Made by a program: the position numbers and the translations under genes
Source: Anaerolineae bacterium
GTDB lineage: Bacteria > Chloroflexota > Anaerolineae > CG2-30-64-16
Assembly: GCA_025454565.1 (NCBI GenBank)
Contig: JALOOE010000193.1
Span: forward strand, 1-5,849
Direction: 5' to 3'
Length of the DNA: 5,849 nucleotides
Part shown: one piece after another, positions 1-5,607 of the stretch
Numbering within the stretch: the stretch's first letter is position 1
How the letters are laid out: each line of letters begins with the position of its first letter
Notes under the pieces: model-generated
Databases searched by the model: none
What the model saw: the letters and a program-made list of their open reading frames with translations, nothing else
Told to the model about the DNA's origin: nothing

Positions 1-296
1 ACGCGCAAAGAGCCGGCCAATACACTCGTGGTCCTCTACAACGGATCGACTCGCTTCGCCTCGTCGATCTCAGGCTGCTCCAGGCTCAAACCTGAATTGG
101 AAAAGACTGCGCCTCGATTCGCCGGCGGCGGGCTGGTGGTTCGAGATCCGACGCTGAGCTTCGCTTGGGCCACGCCGCGCTACCGCGGGCGTGCCATGGC
201 TCTTCGCGCGATCTCCCGCGATCTCGCGCAATTCGGAAGCGTCGCCTGCCGCAGCTGCGGGCTTTGGGGACCTCGGGGGCGCACTCTTGCGCCCGC
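1..296. other. Left-edge stretch with no supportable gene
   Basis: Both strands have short open frames here, but none shows a recognisable domain, a ribosome binding site or a convincing start. The overlapping frames on both strands look like by-products of high GC. The stretch lies just downstream of the toxin remnant that ends at 297. Small structures are visible. A 7-bp inverted repeat (GATCGAC/GTCGATC) lies at 44-50 and 63-69 with a 12-nt loop. A 9-bp direct repeat CGCGATCTC occurs at 207-215 and 217-225. A perfect 12-nt palindrome CCGCAGCTGCGG lies at 249-260. None has an adjacent T-tract, so I do not call a terminator. The stretch could be degenerate coding sequence or a dispersed intergenic repeat. 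Confidence 0.5.
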
Positions 297-480
297 TCAT
301 TCGTCATGCGTCCACATCCGAAGCACGCGCACCACGCGCTCCTCGGTGAAGACCTCGTAAACCAGCCGGTTGTGGATGTTGATCCGGCGTGAGTAAGCGC
401 CGGCCAGATCGCCCACCAGCTTCTCGAACGGCGGCGGGCTCCCTTCAGCGCCTGCTTGGCGAACGCGAGCTCCGAGCCAC
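297..480 (-). pseudogene. Txe/YoeB-family mRNA-interferase toxin, frameshifted and internally deleted
   Basis: Known YoeB toxins are ribosome-dependent mRNA endonucleases of about 85-90 residues, neutralised by a YefM antitoxin. Here the protein must be pieced together from two reading registers. An N-terminal piece (ELAFAKQALKGA) comes from about 437-472, after a likely GTG start at 478-480. A C-terminal piece running from PPPFEKL through SRRINIHNRLVYEV to MWTHDE and a TGA stop at 297-299 comes from about 297-437. One base appears lost just after the start. About 25 central residues, the helical part, are missing at the junction near 437-440. Counterparts of all three E. coli YoeB catalytic residues remain: E46 (E of FEKL), R65 (R of HNRLVY) and H83 (H of WTHDE). 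The residue after that His is Asp where Tyr is usual. The family call is firm. Inactivation is inferred from the lesions. Confidence 0.85.
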
Positions 481-723
481 CTGCGACTCGAGCCGTCTCG
501 CGCTGTCGGCCAGGGGTTCGGCCATGCCTTGGCGAATGGACTCGCGCATGCCCGGAATGGACAGCAAATGCATCGTTTCCTGGATTGCCTTCCTGTCCTC
601 GGCCGAGATCAGCACCGCCGAGGACCTCTTGCCGGCTATCAGAATCGGTTCGTGGGACTCGGCAGCTTGGTCGATCAGCCGGTACAGGTTGGCGCGGGCG
701 GCTGAAGCGGTGAGGACGGGCAT
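445..723 (-). CDS. Phd/YefM-family antitoxin, C-terminus extended and probably decaying
   Basis: YefM-type antitoxins bind their operator with the N-terminal half and wrap the YoeB toxin with a disordered C-terminal half. The protein begins MPVLTASAARANLYRLID, the classic start of the family. It continues with the SHEPILIAGKRSSAVLIS strand-turn region (residues 23-40) and the LLSIPGMRESI segment (53-63). Family members normally end near residue 80 with ...LEW. Here the Trp is Ser and the frame runs 12 residues further into the old toxin start region, ending RSPSRR. The usually conserved Trp after AED (residue 44) is Arg. The likeliest history is loss of the stop codon just before the toxin start, making a 92-aa product that overlaps the toxin remnant. 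The start is chosen by family alignment, since no strong ribosome binding site precedes it. It may still bind DNA, but there is no intact toxin here to neutralise. Confidence 0.8.
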   Translation of the reverse strand: MPVLTASAARANLYRLIDQAAESHEPILIAGKRSSAVLISAEDRKAIQETMHLLSIPGMRESIRQGMAEPLADSARRLESQVARSSRSPSRR

Positions 724-756
724 CGGCGCGTCGGGCTGGAGAAAAGGGAAAATCTT

Positions 757-774
757 CGTACGCTCTTTCGTACG
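757..774 (-). promoter_or_regulatory. Paired-palindrome operator of the yefM-yoeB-type locus
   Basis: Two CGTACG hexamer palindromes lie at 757-762 and 769-774, 34 bp upstream of the antitoxin start, inside the direct repeat CGTACGCT. Their centres are 12 bp apart. E. coli yefM-yoeB is autorepressed through adjacent palindromes with TGTACA cores at this spacing, one per antitoxin dimer. The position, core similarity and spacing make an autoregulatory operator the natural reading. A further 8-bp palindrome, TGTGCACA, lies at 783-790 but does not keep the spacing. I see no confident -10/-35 pair. Confidence 0.65.
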
Positions 775-860
775 CTAGTTGCTGTGCACATCGGCTAACC
801 TATTGCGTGGCAGGTCACTTTGTGCCAAGCGGAGGCTTCGCCTCGGTTTCCGATCGTAGA

Positions 861-879
861 TACTCGGGCCGGCCGAGTA
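861..879. repeat. Perfect 7-bp inverted repeat in the spacer before the glycan genes
   Basis: TACTCGG (861-867) and CCGAGTA (873-879) flank a 5-nt loop. The repeat lies within the non-coding spacer (about 780-1003) between the divergent toxin-antitoxin locus and the 97-aa gene, about 125 bp before the latter's start. No T-run follows, so it is unlikely to be an intrinsic terminator. It could be an operator half-site pair or an RNA hairpin in a leader. The same spacer has a weaker hairpin at 832-844 (GAGGC, loop TTC, GCCTC) and a TGGCA-N10-TGCCA pair at 808-827. I find no protein-coding signal or convincing sigma-70 promoter in this spacer. Confidence 0.35.
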
Positions 880-1003
880 ATCCAGCTCGTCGCACGCATC
901 AAGTCCGGCGCTCGGACCCAGATGTCTAGACCGGCACCGATGTGCGTCCGGCGCGCTTCTGGGCAGAGGCACATGTCCACCGCAACCCACCCGAACATCG
1001 ACG

Positions 1004-1297
1004 ATGCTCAACTGGTTCAACGCCAAGGAGGCGCAGGCCTTCGGTACGCAACTGGCCAACTTCTACATGCACCGGGTGCCGTACGAGGCGCCGTTCAGCC
1101 AGAAGAAGTTCGCCGCCAAGACGCAGGACACACTGAAGAAGATGCAGCTGCAGGTCCAGCAGTTCCGTCAGCAGCATCAGCTCAACATGTACCAGAAGGC
1201 CAAGCTCGGCAACGCCTTCAAGTGGACGCTGCGCGACGGCGGGTACGACACGCAGTACGTTGACGAGATCACCGAGTGGTTGATTGTGCAGTTCTGA
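1004..1297 (+). CDS. Small conserved-looking protein of unknown function (97 aa)
   Basis: I do not recognise the family. The product is 97 aa and looks soluble, with no signal peptide or membrane span. An N-terminal segment (MLNWFNAKEAQAFGTQLANFY, residues 1-21) leads to a Lys/Gln-rich stretch (about 33-68) likely to form a long amphipathic helix or coiled coil. A compact C-terminal part (about 70-97) follows, with the aromatic-rich signatures AFKWTLRDGGYD and VDEITEWLIVQF. ATG at 1004 is the only plausible start: no ATG or GTG lies in frame nearby upstream, although the ribosome binding site is weak. It stops 24 bp before the GT41 gene on the same strand, so co-transcription is likely. It may be a partner or regulator of that enzyme, which is inference from position only. 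Its clean codon bias and defined ends argue that it is a real gene. Confidence 0.75.
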   Translation: MLNWFNAKEAQAFGTQLANFYMHRVPYEAPFSQKKFAAKTQDTLKKMQLQVQQFRQQHQLNMYQKAKLGNAFKWTLRDGGYDTQYVDEITEWLIVQF

Positions 1298-1310
1298 AGC
1301 CGGTGGCTTC
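1296..1310 (+). other. Small intercistronic hairpin
   Basis: GAAGCC (1296-1301) and GGCTTC (1305-1310) form a perfect 6-bp stem with loop GGT. It starts within the stop codon of the 97-aa gene and ends 11 bp before the next start. No T-tract follows, so it is not a standard terminator. It sits where a Shine-Dalgarno sequence for the following gene would be expected, so it might tune translation or mRNA stability between the two genes. Confidence 0.35.
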
Positions 1311-1321
1311 GTATTGACGTC

Positions 1322-3433
1322 ATGGCTCAAGTGGGGTCCTGGCTGCGCCGATGGTCAGGATCGGCGCCCCTGGCGGCCGGGGTAGAGGCTCCATCCGACC
1401 GCGACTCCGTCACGAAGCAGGGCATGGAGCCGGCGCGGTTGACGTCGGCCGCGGCGGGTGCGGCCCGGGCGCTCTCCGACGGCAATGCGCATCTCGATCG
1501 TGGGGATTTCGTTGCTGCCGAACGCAGTTATCGGGCGGCCGTGGCGTTGGCGCCGAACCTGGTGAATGCCCGCATCAACCTCGGCTTCGTGTTGCGAGAG
1601 TCCGGTCGGCTGGTCGACGCCGAGGCCGAGTTCGCGGCATCCGTCGCGCTGGCGCCGGACAACGGCGAGGCGCAGTATCTGTACGGTGCAACCTTGTTGG
1701 AGCAGGGCGACGCAGAGGCTGCGGTGGCGCCGTTGACTCGTGCCGTGGCGATGCAGCCGCTGCTGGCCCATGCGCATCGTGACCTCGGGAGGGCGTTGTT
1801 CGACGCAGGGCGCGTGGCCGATGCCGAGGCAGCCCTGAGGCGCGGCACTACTGTCGTGCCGGGTCAGGCCGAGCTCCATTTCTTCCTGGGCAATGTCTAT
1901 GCGGAGAGCCAGCGGTTCGAGCGCGCGCTCGAGTGCTATCGGGCTGCCCTGGCTCTCCAGCCGAGTATGGCGGCGGCCTATTCCAACATGGTGCCCGCGC
2001 TGATCCACGCGTGCGACTTCGAAGGAGCCGTGCGCGCCGCCGGATCGGCCTTGGCACTTGACCCTGCATCGATCAGCGCCCGCAGCAACTTGCTTATGGC
2101 GCTGTCACGGGACCCGGACTGTTCGCTGGAACGCTACCTCGACGAGGCGCGTGTCTTCGGAACAGCCGTGGCATCGTTCGGCATGGCGAATGCCGAACTA
2201 GAACCGGCATTGCTTGCCGCGTCCAACTTGGCGGCCGCAGCGGAGAGACGGCGCGGGGAGCGTGCCGCGAGCGCGGCGCTTCGCGTCGGCTTCGTGTCAG
2301 GGGACCTGCGCCGGCACCCCGTGGGCTATTTCCTGGAGCAGGTGCTCGCGCATTGGGACCACGATCGCATGACACTGGTGGCCTTTGCCAACCAGCGTGG
2401 CGGCGACGACGTCACCGAGCGGCTGAAGCGGCACTTCGACACCTGGCACGACGTGGCCGGCTTGGATGATGCACAGCTCCTGCGCCTCGTGCGCGACACG
2501 GGTGTCGACGTCCTGGTCGACCTGTCGGGGCATACGCCACGCCATCGCTTGCCGGTCTTCGCCCGCCGGGCGGCCCCGGTGCAGGTGAGTTGGCTGGGCT
2601 ACTGGGCGAGCACCGGCGTGCCGGCGATGGACTACCTGCTGGCCGATCCGGTGTCGGTGCCCGAGGCGCACCGCGCGGGCTTCACGGAGGCGGTCTGGTG
2701 GCTGCCGCAGACGCGCCTGTGCTTCAGTCCACCTGAGAACGCGCCCGACGTGGCGCCCCTGCCTGCGCTTGCCCGAGGGCATGTGACCTTTGGCTCCTTC
2801 CAGAGCATGGTCAAGCTGAATCGCCCTGTCCTGGACCTTTGGGGACTCGTGCTGGCGGCCGTGCCGAGGTCACGGCTTCGTCTGCAGGCGCTGCAGTTCG
2901 GCGACGAGGTGTCGCTGGCGGCGATGCGGCGCCGGCTGGCCGACTCGCGCATCGACCTCGATCGAGTCGATCTTGTCGGACCGGCGTCGCGCGCCGCCTA
3001 CCTGGCCGCGTATGCTGAGATCGACGTCATCCTCGACACCTTTCCCCACACCGGCGGCACGACCACCTGCGAAGCGCTGTGGATGGGCGTGCCTACGCTC
3101 ACCATCGCCGGACGAAGTCTGCTGGCGCGGCAAGGGGCGTCGATCCTTACGGCGGCCGGCTTGTTGGATTGGGTGGCCGCGGACGAGTGCGACTTCGTCG
3201 ATCGTGCGGTAAGGCACTGTGCCGACCCACAGACTCTCGATCGACTGCGCCTCAGTATGCGCGAGCAGGTTGTCGGGTCGCCCCTTTTCGACGCGGATCG
3301 GTTCGCCGACAGCCTGCAGGAGGCACTCGCCACGATGTACGCGAGGGCTTCGCATGCCGTCCGCTCGGCGATGTCGACGGATGCGCCAGATTCATCGATG
3401 GGTGAGGGGACCAGATGTTGTCCAGAGTGCTGA
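1322..3433 (+). CDS. TPR-containing O-GlcNAc transferase-like glycosyltransferase (GT41/SPINDLY family)
   Basis: Predicted cytoplasmic inverting glycosyltransferase that transfers a sugar from a nucleotide-sugar to Ser/Thr of proteins. This is the family role; donor and target here are unknown. Residues about 44-250 are five to six TPR repeats with typical 34-residue periodicity, such as GDFVAAERSYRAAVALAP at 61-78. They form the superhelix that selects substrates. The catalytic half runs about 318-675. It has GDLRRHPVGYFLE (327-339), LVDLSGHT (398-405), APVQVSWLGY (418-427), a Lys at 498 matching the OGT nucleotide-binding Lys (FQSMVKL), and FPHTGGTTTCEALWMGVP (574-591), the UDP-contacting loop. 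No key element looks lost, and 703 aa is normal for a TPR-GT41 protein. There is no signal peptide. ATG 1322 has a poor ribosome binding site; M35 is an alternative start that would keep all domains. The last codons overlap the methyltransferase start, giving an unusual CCPEC tail. Confidence 0.92.
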   Translation: MAQVGSWLRRWSGSAPLAAGVEAPSDRDSVTKQGMEPARLTSAAAGAARALSDGNAHLDRGDFVAAERSYRAAVALAPNLVNARINLGFVLRESGRLVDAEAEFAASVALAPDNGEAQYLYGATLLEQGDAEAAVAPLTRAVAMQPLLAHAHRDLGRALFDAGRVADAEAALRRGTTVVPGQAELHFFLGNVYAESQRFERALECYRAALALQPSMAAAYSNMVPALIHACDFEGAVRAAGSALALDPASISARSNLLMALSRDPDCSLERYLDEARVFGTAVASFGMANAELEPALLAASNLAAAAERRRGERAASAALRVGFVSGDLRRHPVGYFLEQVLAHWDHDRMTLVAFANQRGGDDVTERLKRHFDTWHDVAGLDDAQLLRLVRDTGVDVLVDLSGHTPRHRLPVFARRAAPVQVSWLGYWASTGVPAMDYLLADPVSVPEAHRAGFTEAVWWLPQTRLCFSPPENAPDVAPLPALARGHVTFGSFQSMVKLNRPVLDLWGLVLAAVPRSRLRLQALQFGDEVSLAAMRRRLADSRIDLDRVDLVGPASRAAYLAAYAEIDVILDTFPHTGGTTTCEALWMGVPTLTIAGRSLLARQGASILTAAGLLDWVAADECDFVDRAVRHCADPQTLDRLRLSMREQVVGSPLFDADRFADSLQEALATMYARASHAVRSAMSTDAPDSSMGEGTRCCPEC
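3404..3410 (+). promoter_or_regulatory. Ribosome binding site of the methyltransferase gene
   Basis: GAGGGGA lies inside the end of the GT41 coding sequence, with about 5 nt between its last G and the ATG at 3415. It supports that start over later in-frame codons and points to translational coupling of the two genes, which overlap by 19 bp. Confidence 0.65.
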
Positions 3434-4260
3434 GGAACATGTGGAACAGCCGGAAGGACGCGTCCGCTCGGTCCGGTGTAGCGCTGCCACCGCGGTCGCC
3501 GCCAGCGGCGGACCGCGTCCCCAACTTCTTCTCGTCGGTCTTCTGGGGGGCGGCCGATCCGGCATCGGTGACCGAAGCGGCGAAGCGCATCACAGAGCAG
3601 GTGGCGCCTGGTCACCACTTCGGCGACAACTTCCTTACCTGGGGTCGCAACCTATCGATGCTGGACGACGAGGCCTTCGTCCAGGCGTGGCGGGCGAACA
3701 TCGAGAGCCCATCGGATGAGGCCATCATCTGGCGGCGCTACATCCTCGCGACGTCGGCGTTCCATTGCGTCCAGCTGGATGGTGACTTCGTCGAGTGTGG
3801 CGCCTACACAGGCGTCGGCATGAAGACCGTCATCGATTACTTGGGCGGCCGCGCGTTCCCTAAGGTGTTCTGGGGCTACGACGCCTTTGAGCACTCGCCG
3901 GAGATGCTGAACCACCCAATGCCGGGGCTAGGGCCCGAACTTTACCCGCGCATCCAGGACAAGTTCGCCGAGTATCCACAGGTGCGCCTACTGAAAGGGT
4001 TGATCCCCCAGGTCTTCGCCGACGGCTGTCCCGACCGGATCGCCTATCTTCACATCGACCTGAATCAGGCCCCAGCCGAGATCGATGTACTGACGCACCT
4101 TTTCGATCGGGTTGTTCCCGGTGGCATGGTGATCCTCGACGACTACGAGTGGGCCGGCATCTACCGTCCCCAGAAGCTCGCCGAGGATCCATGGTTCGAC
4201 CAGCGTGGATACCGCGTAATGCCCTTGCCGACGGGCCAGGGATTGGTCATCAAGCGGTGA
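3415..4260 (+). CDS. TylF/MycF-like SAM-dependent (sugar O-)methyltransferase
   Basis: Class I Rossmann-fold methyltransferase, 281 aa, resembling the TylF/MycF macrocin O-methyltransferase family. These are Mg-dependent enzymes that methylate sugar hydroxyls, and relatives occur in polysaccharide loci. Residues 1-40 are basic and Pro-rich, probably disordered. SAM-binding motif I is DGDFVECGAYTGVGMKTV (122-139). An acidic residue after strand 2 lies in FWGYDAFE (152-159), and a YLHIDLNQ segment with D215 falls at 211-218. VPGGMVILDDYEW (234-246) holds D242/D243, positioned like the metal-binding Asp pair of MycF. The fold closes with GYRVMPLPTGQGLVIKR. No signal peptide or membrane span is visible, so it should be cytoplasmic. 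The overlap with the upstream glycosyltransferase and the good ribosome binding site imply coupled expression. The likely substrate is a sugar of the glycan or nucleotide-sugar made at this locus. The exact acceptor is not deducible. Confidence 0.85.
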   Translation: MLSRVLRNMWNSRKDASARSGVALPPRSPPAADRVPNFFSSVFWGAADPASVTEAAKRITEQVAPGHHFGDNFLTWGRNLSMLDDEAFVQAWRANIESPSDEAIIWRRYILATSAFHCVQLDGDFVECGAYTGVGMKTVIDYLGGRAFPKVFWGYDAFEHSPEMLNHPMPGLGPELYPRIQDKFAEYPQVRLLKGLIPQVFADGCPDRIAYLHIDLNQAPAEIDVLTHLFDRVVPGGMVILDDYEWAGIYRPQKLAEDPWFDQRGYRVMPLPTGQGLVIKR

Positions 4261-4402
4261 CAGGGTGGGCCGTCGGCCGATAAGAGACCGCCTGTGGGCT
4301 TGGTGCCCCGGTCCTGACGGATGGAGGCGACCCTGAGGTCTTGCGCAGATAGCCGCTTGCCGGCGGGATTGGCGCGAGCCAAGACGTTTCGGTGCACTTG
4401 AT

Positions 4403-4406
4403 GAGG
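4403..4406 (+). promoter_or_regulatory. Shine-Dalgarno that fixes the GTG start of the acyltransferase
   Basis: GAGG lies 7 nt before GTG at 4414. An in-frame TGA at 4402 rules out any upstream start, and the nearby ATG at 4401 is in another frame. Together these settle the start at 4414. Confidence 0.6.
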
Positions 4407-4413
4407 CTCAGCG

Positions 4414-5355
4414 GTGGCGCGCCCATCTGACAACTTCAACGGCATCCGCCTTTTGGCAGCCTGCATGGTCATGCTGGGTCATGTGCTCCTGATCTTCGAC
4501 CCCTGGGGACCGCTGTTGAGCCAGCCGGGCCTGCTGATGCTGTTCTCCATCAGCGGATATCTTGTGGCAAGCAGCTGGCGGGCAGACCCCGATTTCTGGC
4601 GATTCCTGGCAAGGCGGTTCTTGAGGATCTGGCCGGCCTATGCGGTCATGGTACTGATCTGCGGGGGACTAGCGGCGACGACCCAGCCCGACGTGGCTGC
4701 GGTCTTTCTGCGCAGCCTCTGGTTCGAGTACCACCCCGTCGGGATCAACGGGTCGATCTGGATGATGTCCGTCGAGATGAGCCTGTATCTGGCACTGGCG
4801 CTTGCCGGGGCCGGCACCTGGCTCTCGCTGCTGGCATTGGCGGCTCTGACGTGGTGGATCGCCGCGTACTTCGGGGTGCCTTGGTTCGACTTCGGTGTGT
4901 TCTTCGTGACTGGCGTCCTGCTGCAGGCACATCCGCAGCACCTTCGGCGTGGGCCTTGGCTGTTTGCCCTGGGCAGCCTAGCTTGGTCGATCGGGCTGGA
5001 CGAACTCGCTTACTTGTTGATCATCCCTGCCGCCACGATCTGGATCGGGCAACGCTCATGGGCGATCCTGAGATCGGCGGCCCGGTTCGGTGATCTGTCG
5101 TACGGGCTGTTCCTGTGGCACGCGCCGGTTCTGCACTTCGTGGCAGCGCCGCTTCAGCTTGGTCTTTGGTCGACCGCCGCGGTGACCACCGGCATCACCG
5201 TCGGGCTGGCGCTGACCTCGTGGCACCTCCTGGAGAAGAAGGCGCTCCGCTTCAAACCTTGGCATGGGAGTCTCAGGGATCCCGGGCCACTGCGCGGCAT
5301 GCTGGATGCGCTGTCTAGCCGGACCGGCCTTCGACTGCGCCGACGGCAGCCATGA
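4414..5355 (+). CDS. Acyltransferase-3 family integral membrane protein (OafA/ExoZ-like)
   Basis: Multi-span inner-membrane acyltransferase. Family members move acetyl or other acyl groups onto sugars of O-antigen, exopolysaccharide or other glycans. The N-terminal signature NFNGIRLLAACMVMLGH (7-23) carries the conserved Arg12 and catalytic-type His23. FSISGYLVASSW (44-55), FLARRFLRIWPAY (64-76), GSIWMMSVEMSLYL (113-126) and GDLSYGLFLWHAPVL (226-240) match successive family motifs, and SWHLLEKKALRFK (269-281) is the closing motif. About ten hydrophobic helices fit between 11 and 272. A short basic tail follows, ending LRLRRRQP and probably cytoplasmic. At 313 aa it is on the short side and has no SGNH domain. 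The gene starts 153 bp after the methyltransferase. That gap holds no gene, only weak hairpin potential and no clear promoter. It is same-strand, so likely the same transcript or regulon. I infer that it decorates the glycan made by this cassette. Confidence 0.9.
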   Translation: MARPSDNFNGIRLLAACMVMLGHVLLIFDPWGPLLSQPGLLMLFSISGYLVASSWRADPDFWRFLARRFLRIWPAYAVMVLICGGLAATTQPDVAAVFLRSLWFEYHPVGINGSIWMMSVEMSLYLALALAGAGTWLSLLALAALTWWIAAYFGVPWFDFGVFFVTGVLLQAHPQHLRRGPWLFALGSLAWSIGLDELAYLLIIPAATIWIGQRSWAILRSAARFGDLSYGLFLWHAPVLHFVAAPLQLGLWSTAAVTTGITVGLALTSWHLLEKKALRFKPWHGSLRDPGPLRGMLDALSSRTGLRLRRRQP

Positions 5356-5525
5356 CCGCTATTCAGGCCGCCGCAATGCCGCGCGCCGCCGTCATCATCG
5401 GCGCGCAGAGTCGATTCGCCGTACTCGGGCACAAGTGGCGAGTGGCTCCCCCGCCGCATAAGACGCAATGCGCCAGTCTGTGGAATCTCACATACGACCG
5501 GTTGATCCTGGAGGCGAGGAGGTGA
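5352..5525 (+). CDS. Possible small ORF coupled to the acyltransferase (57 aa, doubtful)
   Basis: An ATG at 5352 overlaps the acyltransferase TGA as ATGA and opens a 57-codon frame beginning MTAIQAAAMPRAAVIIGAQ and ending LILEARR. It is below the size usually called. I recognise no family, signal peptide or membrane span. Its amino-acid mix (Ala/Arg/Pro-rich) and codon use are not clearly coding. The ATGA arrangement and a hairpin just after the stop (5526-5539) are the only reasons to list it. It may equally be chance in GC-rich sequence, or the stub of a longer gene lost when this edge was rearranged. Confidence 0.25.
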   Translation: MTAIQAAAMPRAAVIIGAQSRFAVLGHKWRVAPPPHKTQCASLWNLTYDRLILEARR

Positions 5526-5568
5526 ACCCGATGTCGGGTGCGGCTGGCGCCACGGCGAGCATGGCGCC
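5526..5568. repeat. Two adjacent short inverted repeats downstream of the cassette
   Basis: ACCCGA/TCGGGT form an inverted repeat at 5526-5531 and 5534-5539. If folded, this gives a 5-bp stem with an ATGT loop. GGCGCCA (5546-5552) and TGGCGCC (5562-5568) form a 7-bp stem with a 9-nt loop. Both lie just after the last plus-strand frame and before the insertion-sequence-like end. No T-run follows either one, so Rho-independent termination is uncertain. They could still protect or end the cassette transcript. Confidence 0.35.
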
Positions 5569-5607
5569 GTTGACCCACAATCGAGGCAGAGCACTTAGCG
5601 CCAATAC

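Noticed and set aside
389..778. 129-aa plus-strand frame over the antitoxin
   Set aside because: It is antisense to a clear YefM-family sequence, with no domain of its own.
808..830. Sigma-54-like TTGGCAC on the minus strand upstream of the antitoxin
   Set aside because: The required GC element at the proper spacing is missing, so it fails the -24/-12 consensus.
832..844. GAGGC-TTC-GCCTC hairpin as a terminator
   Set aside because: The stem is only 5 bp, there is no T-run, and it is not at the end of any gene.
820..1263. 147-aa plus-strand frame overlapping the 97-aa gene
   Set aside because: It covers the 97-aa gene in another register, and its Ala/Arg/Gln-rich sequence looks like frame-shifted coding. 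The 97-aa frame has the better protein character.
1355..2008. 217-aa open frame on the minus strand, antisense to the TPR region
   Set aside because: It lies wholly within the well-supported GT41 gene, is Arg/Gln/His-rich with no domain, and is a typical antisense by-product of GC-biased codons.
2998..3618. 206-aa minus-strand frame across the glycosyltransferase-methyltransferase junction
   Set aside because: It overlaps two solid genes on the other strand, has Arg-rich low-complexity content and no recognisable motif.
4321..4401. 26-codon ATG frame in the gap before the acyltransferase
   Set aside because: It is very short, with no ribosome binding site and no recognisable peptide. Its stop next to the acyltransferase leader is more likely chance.
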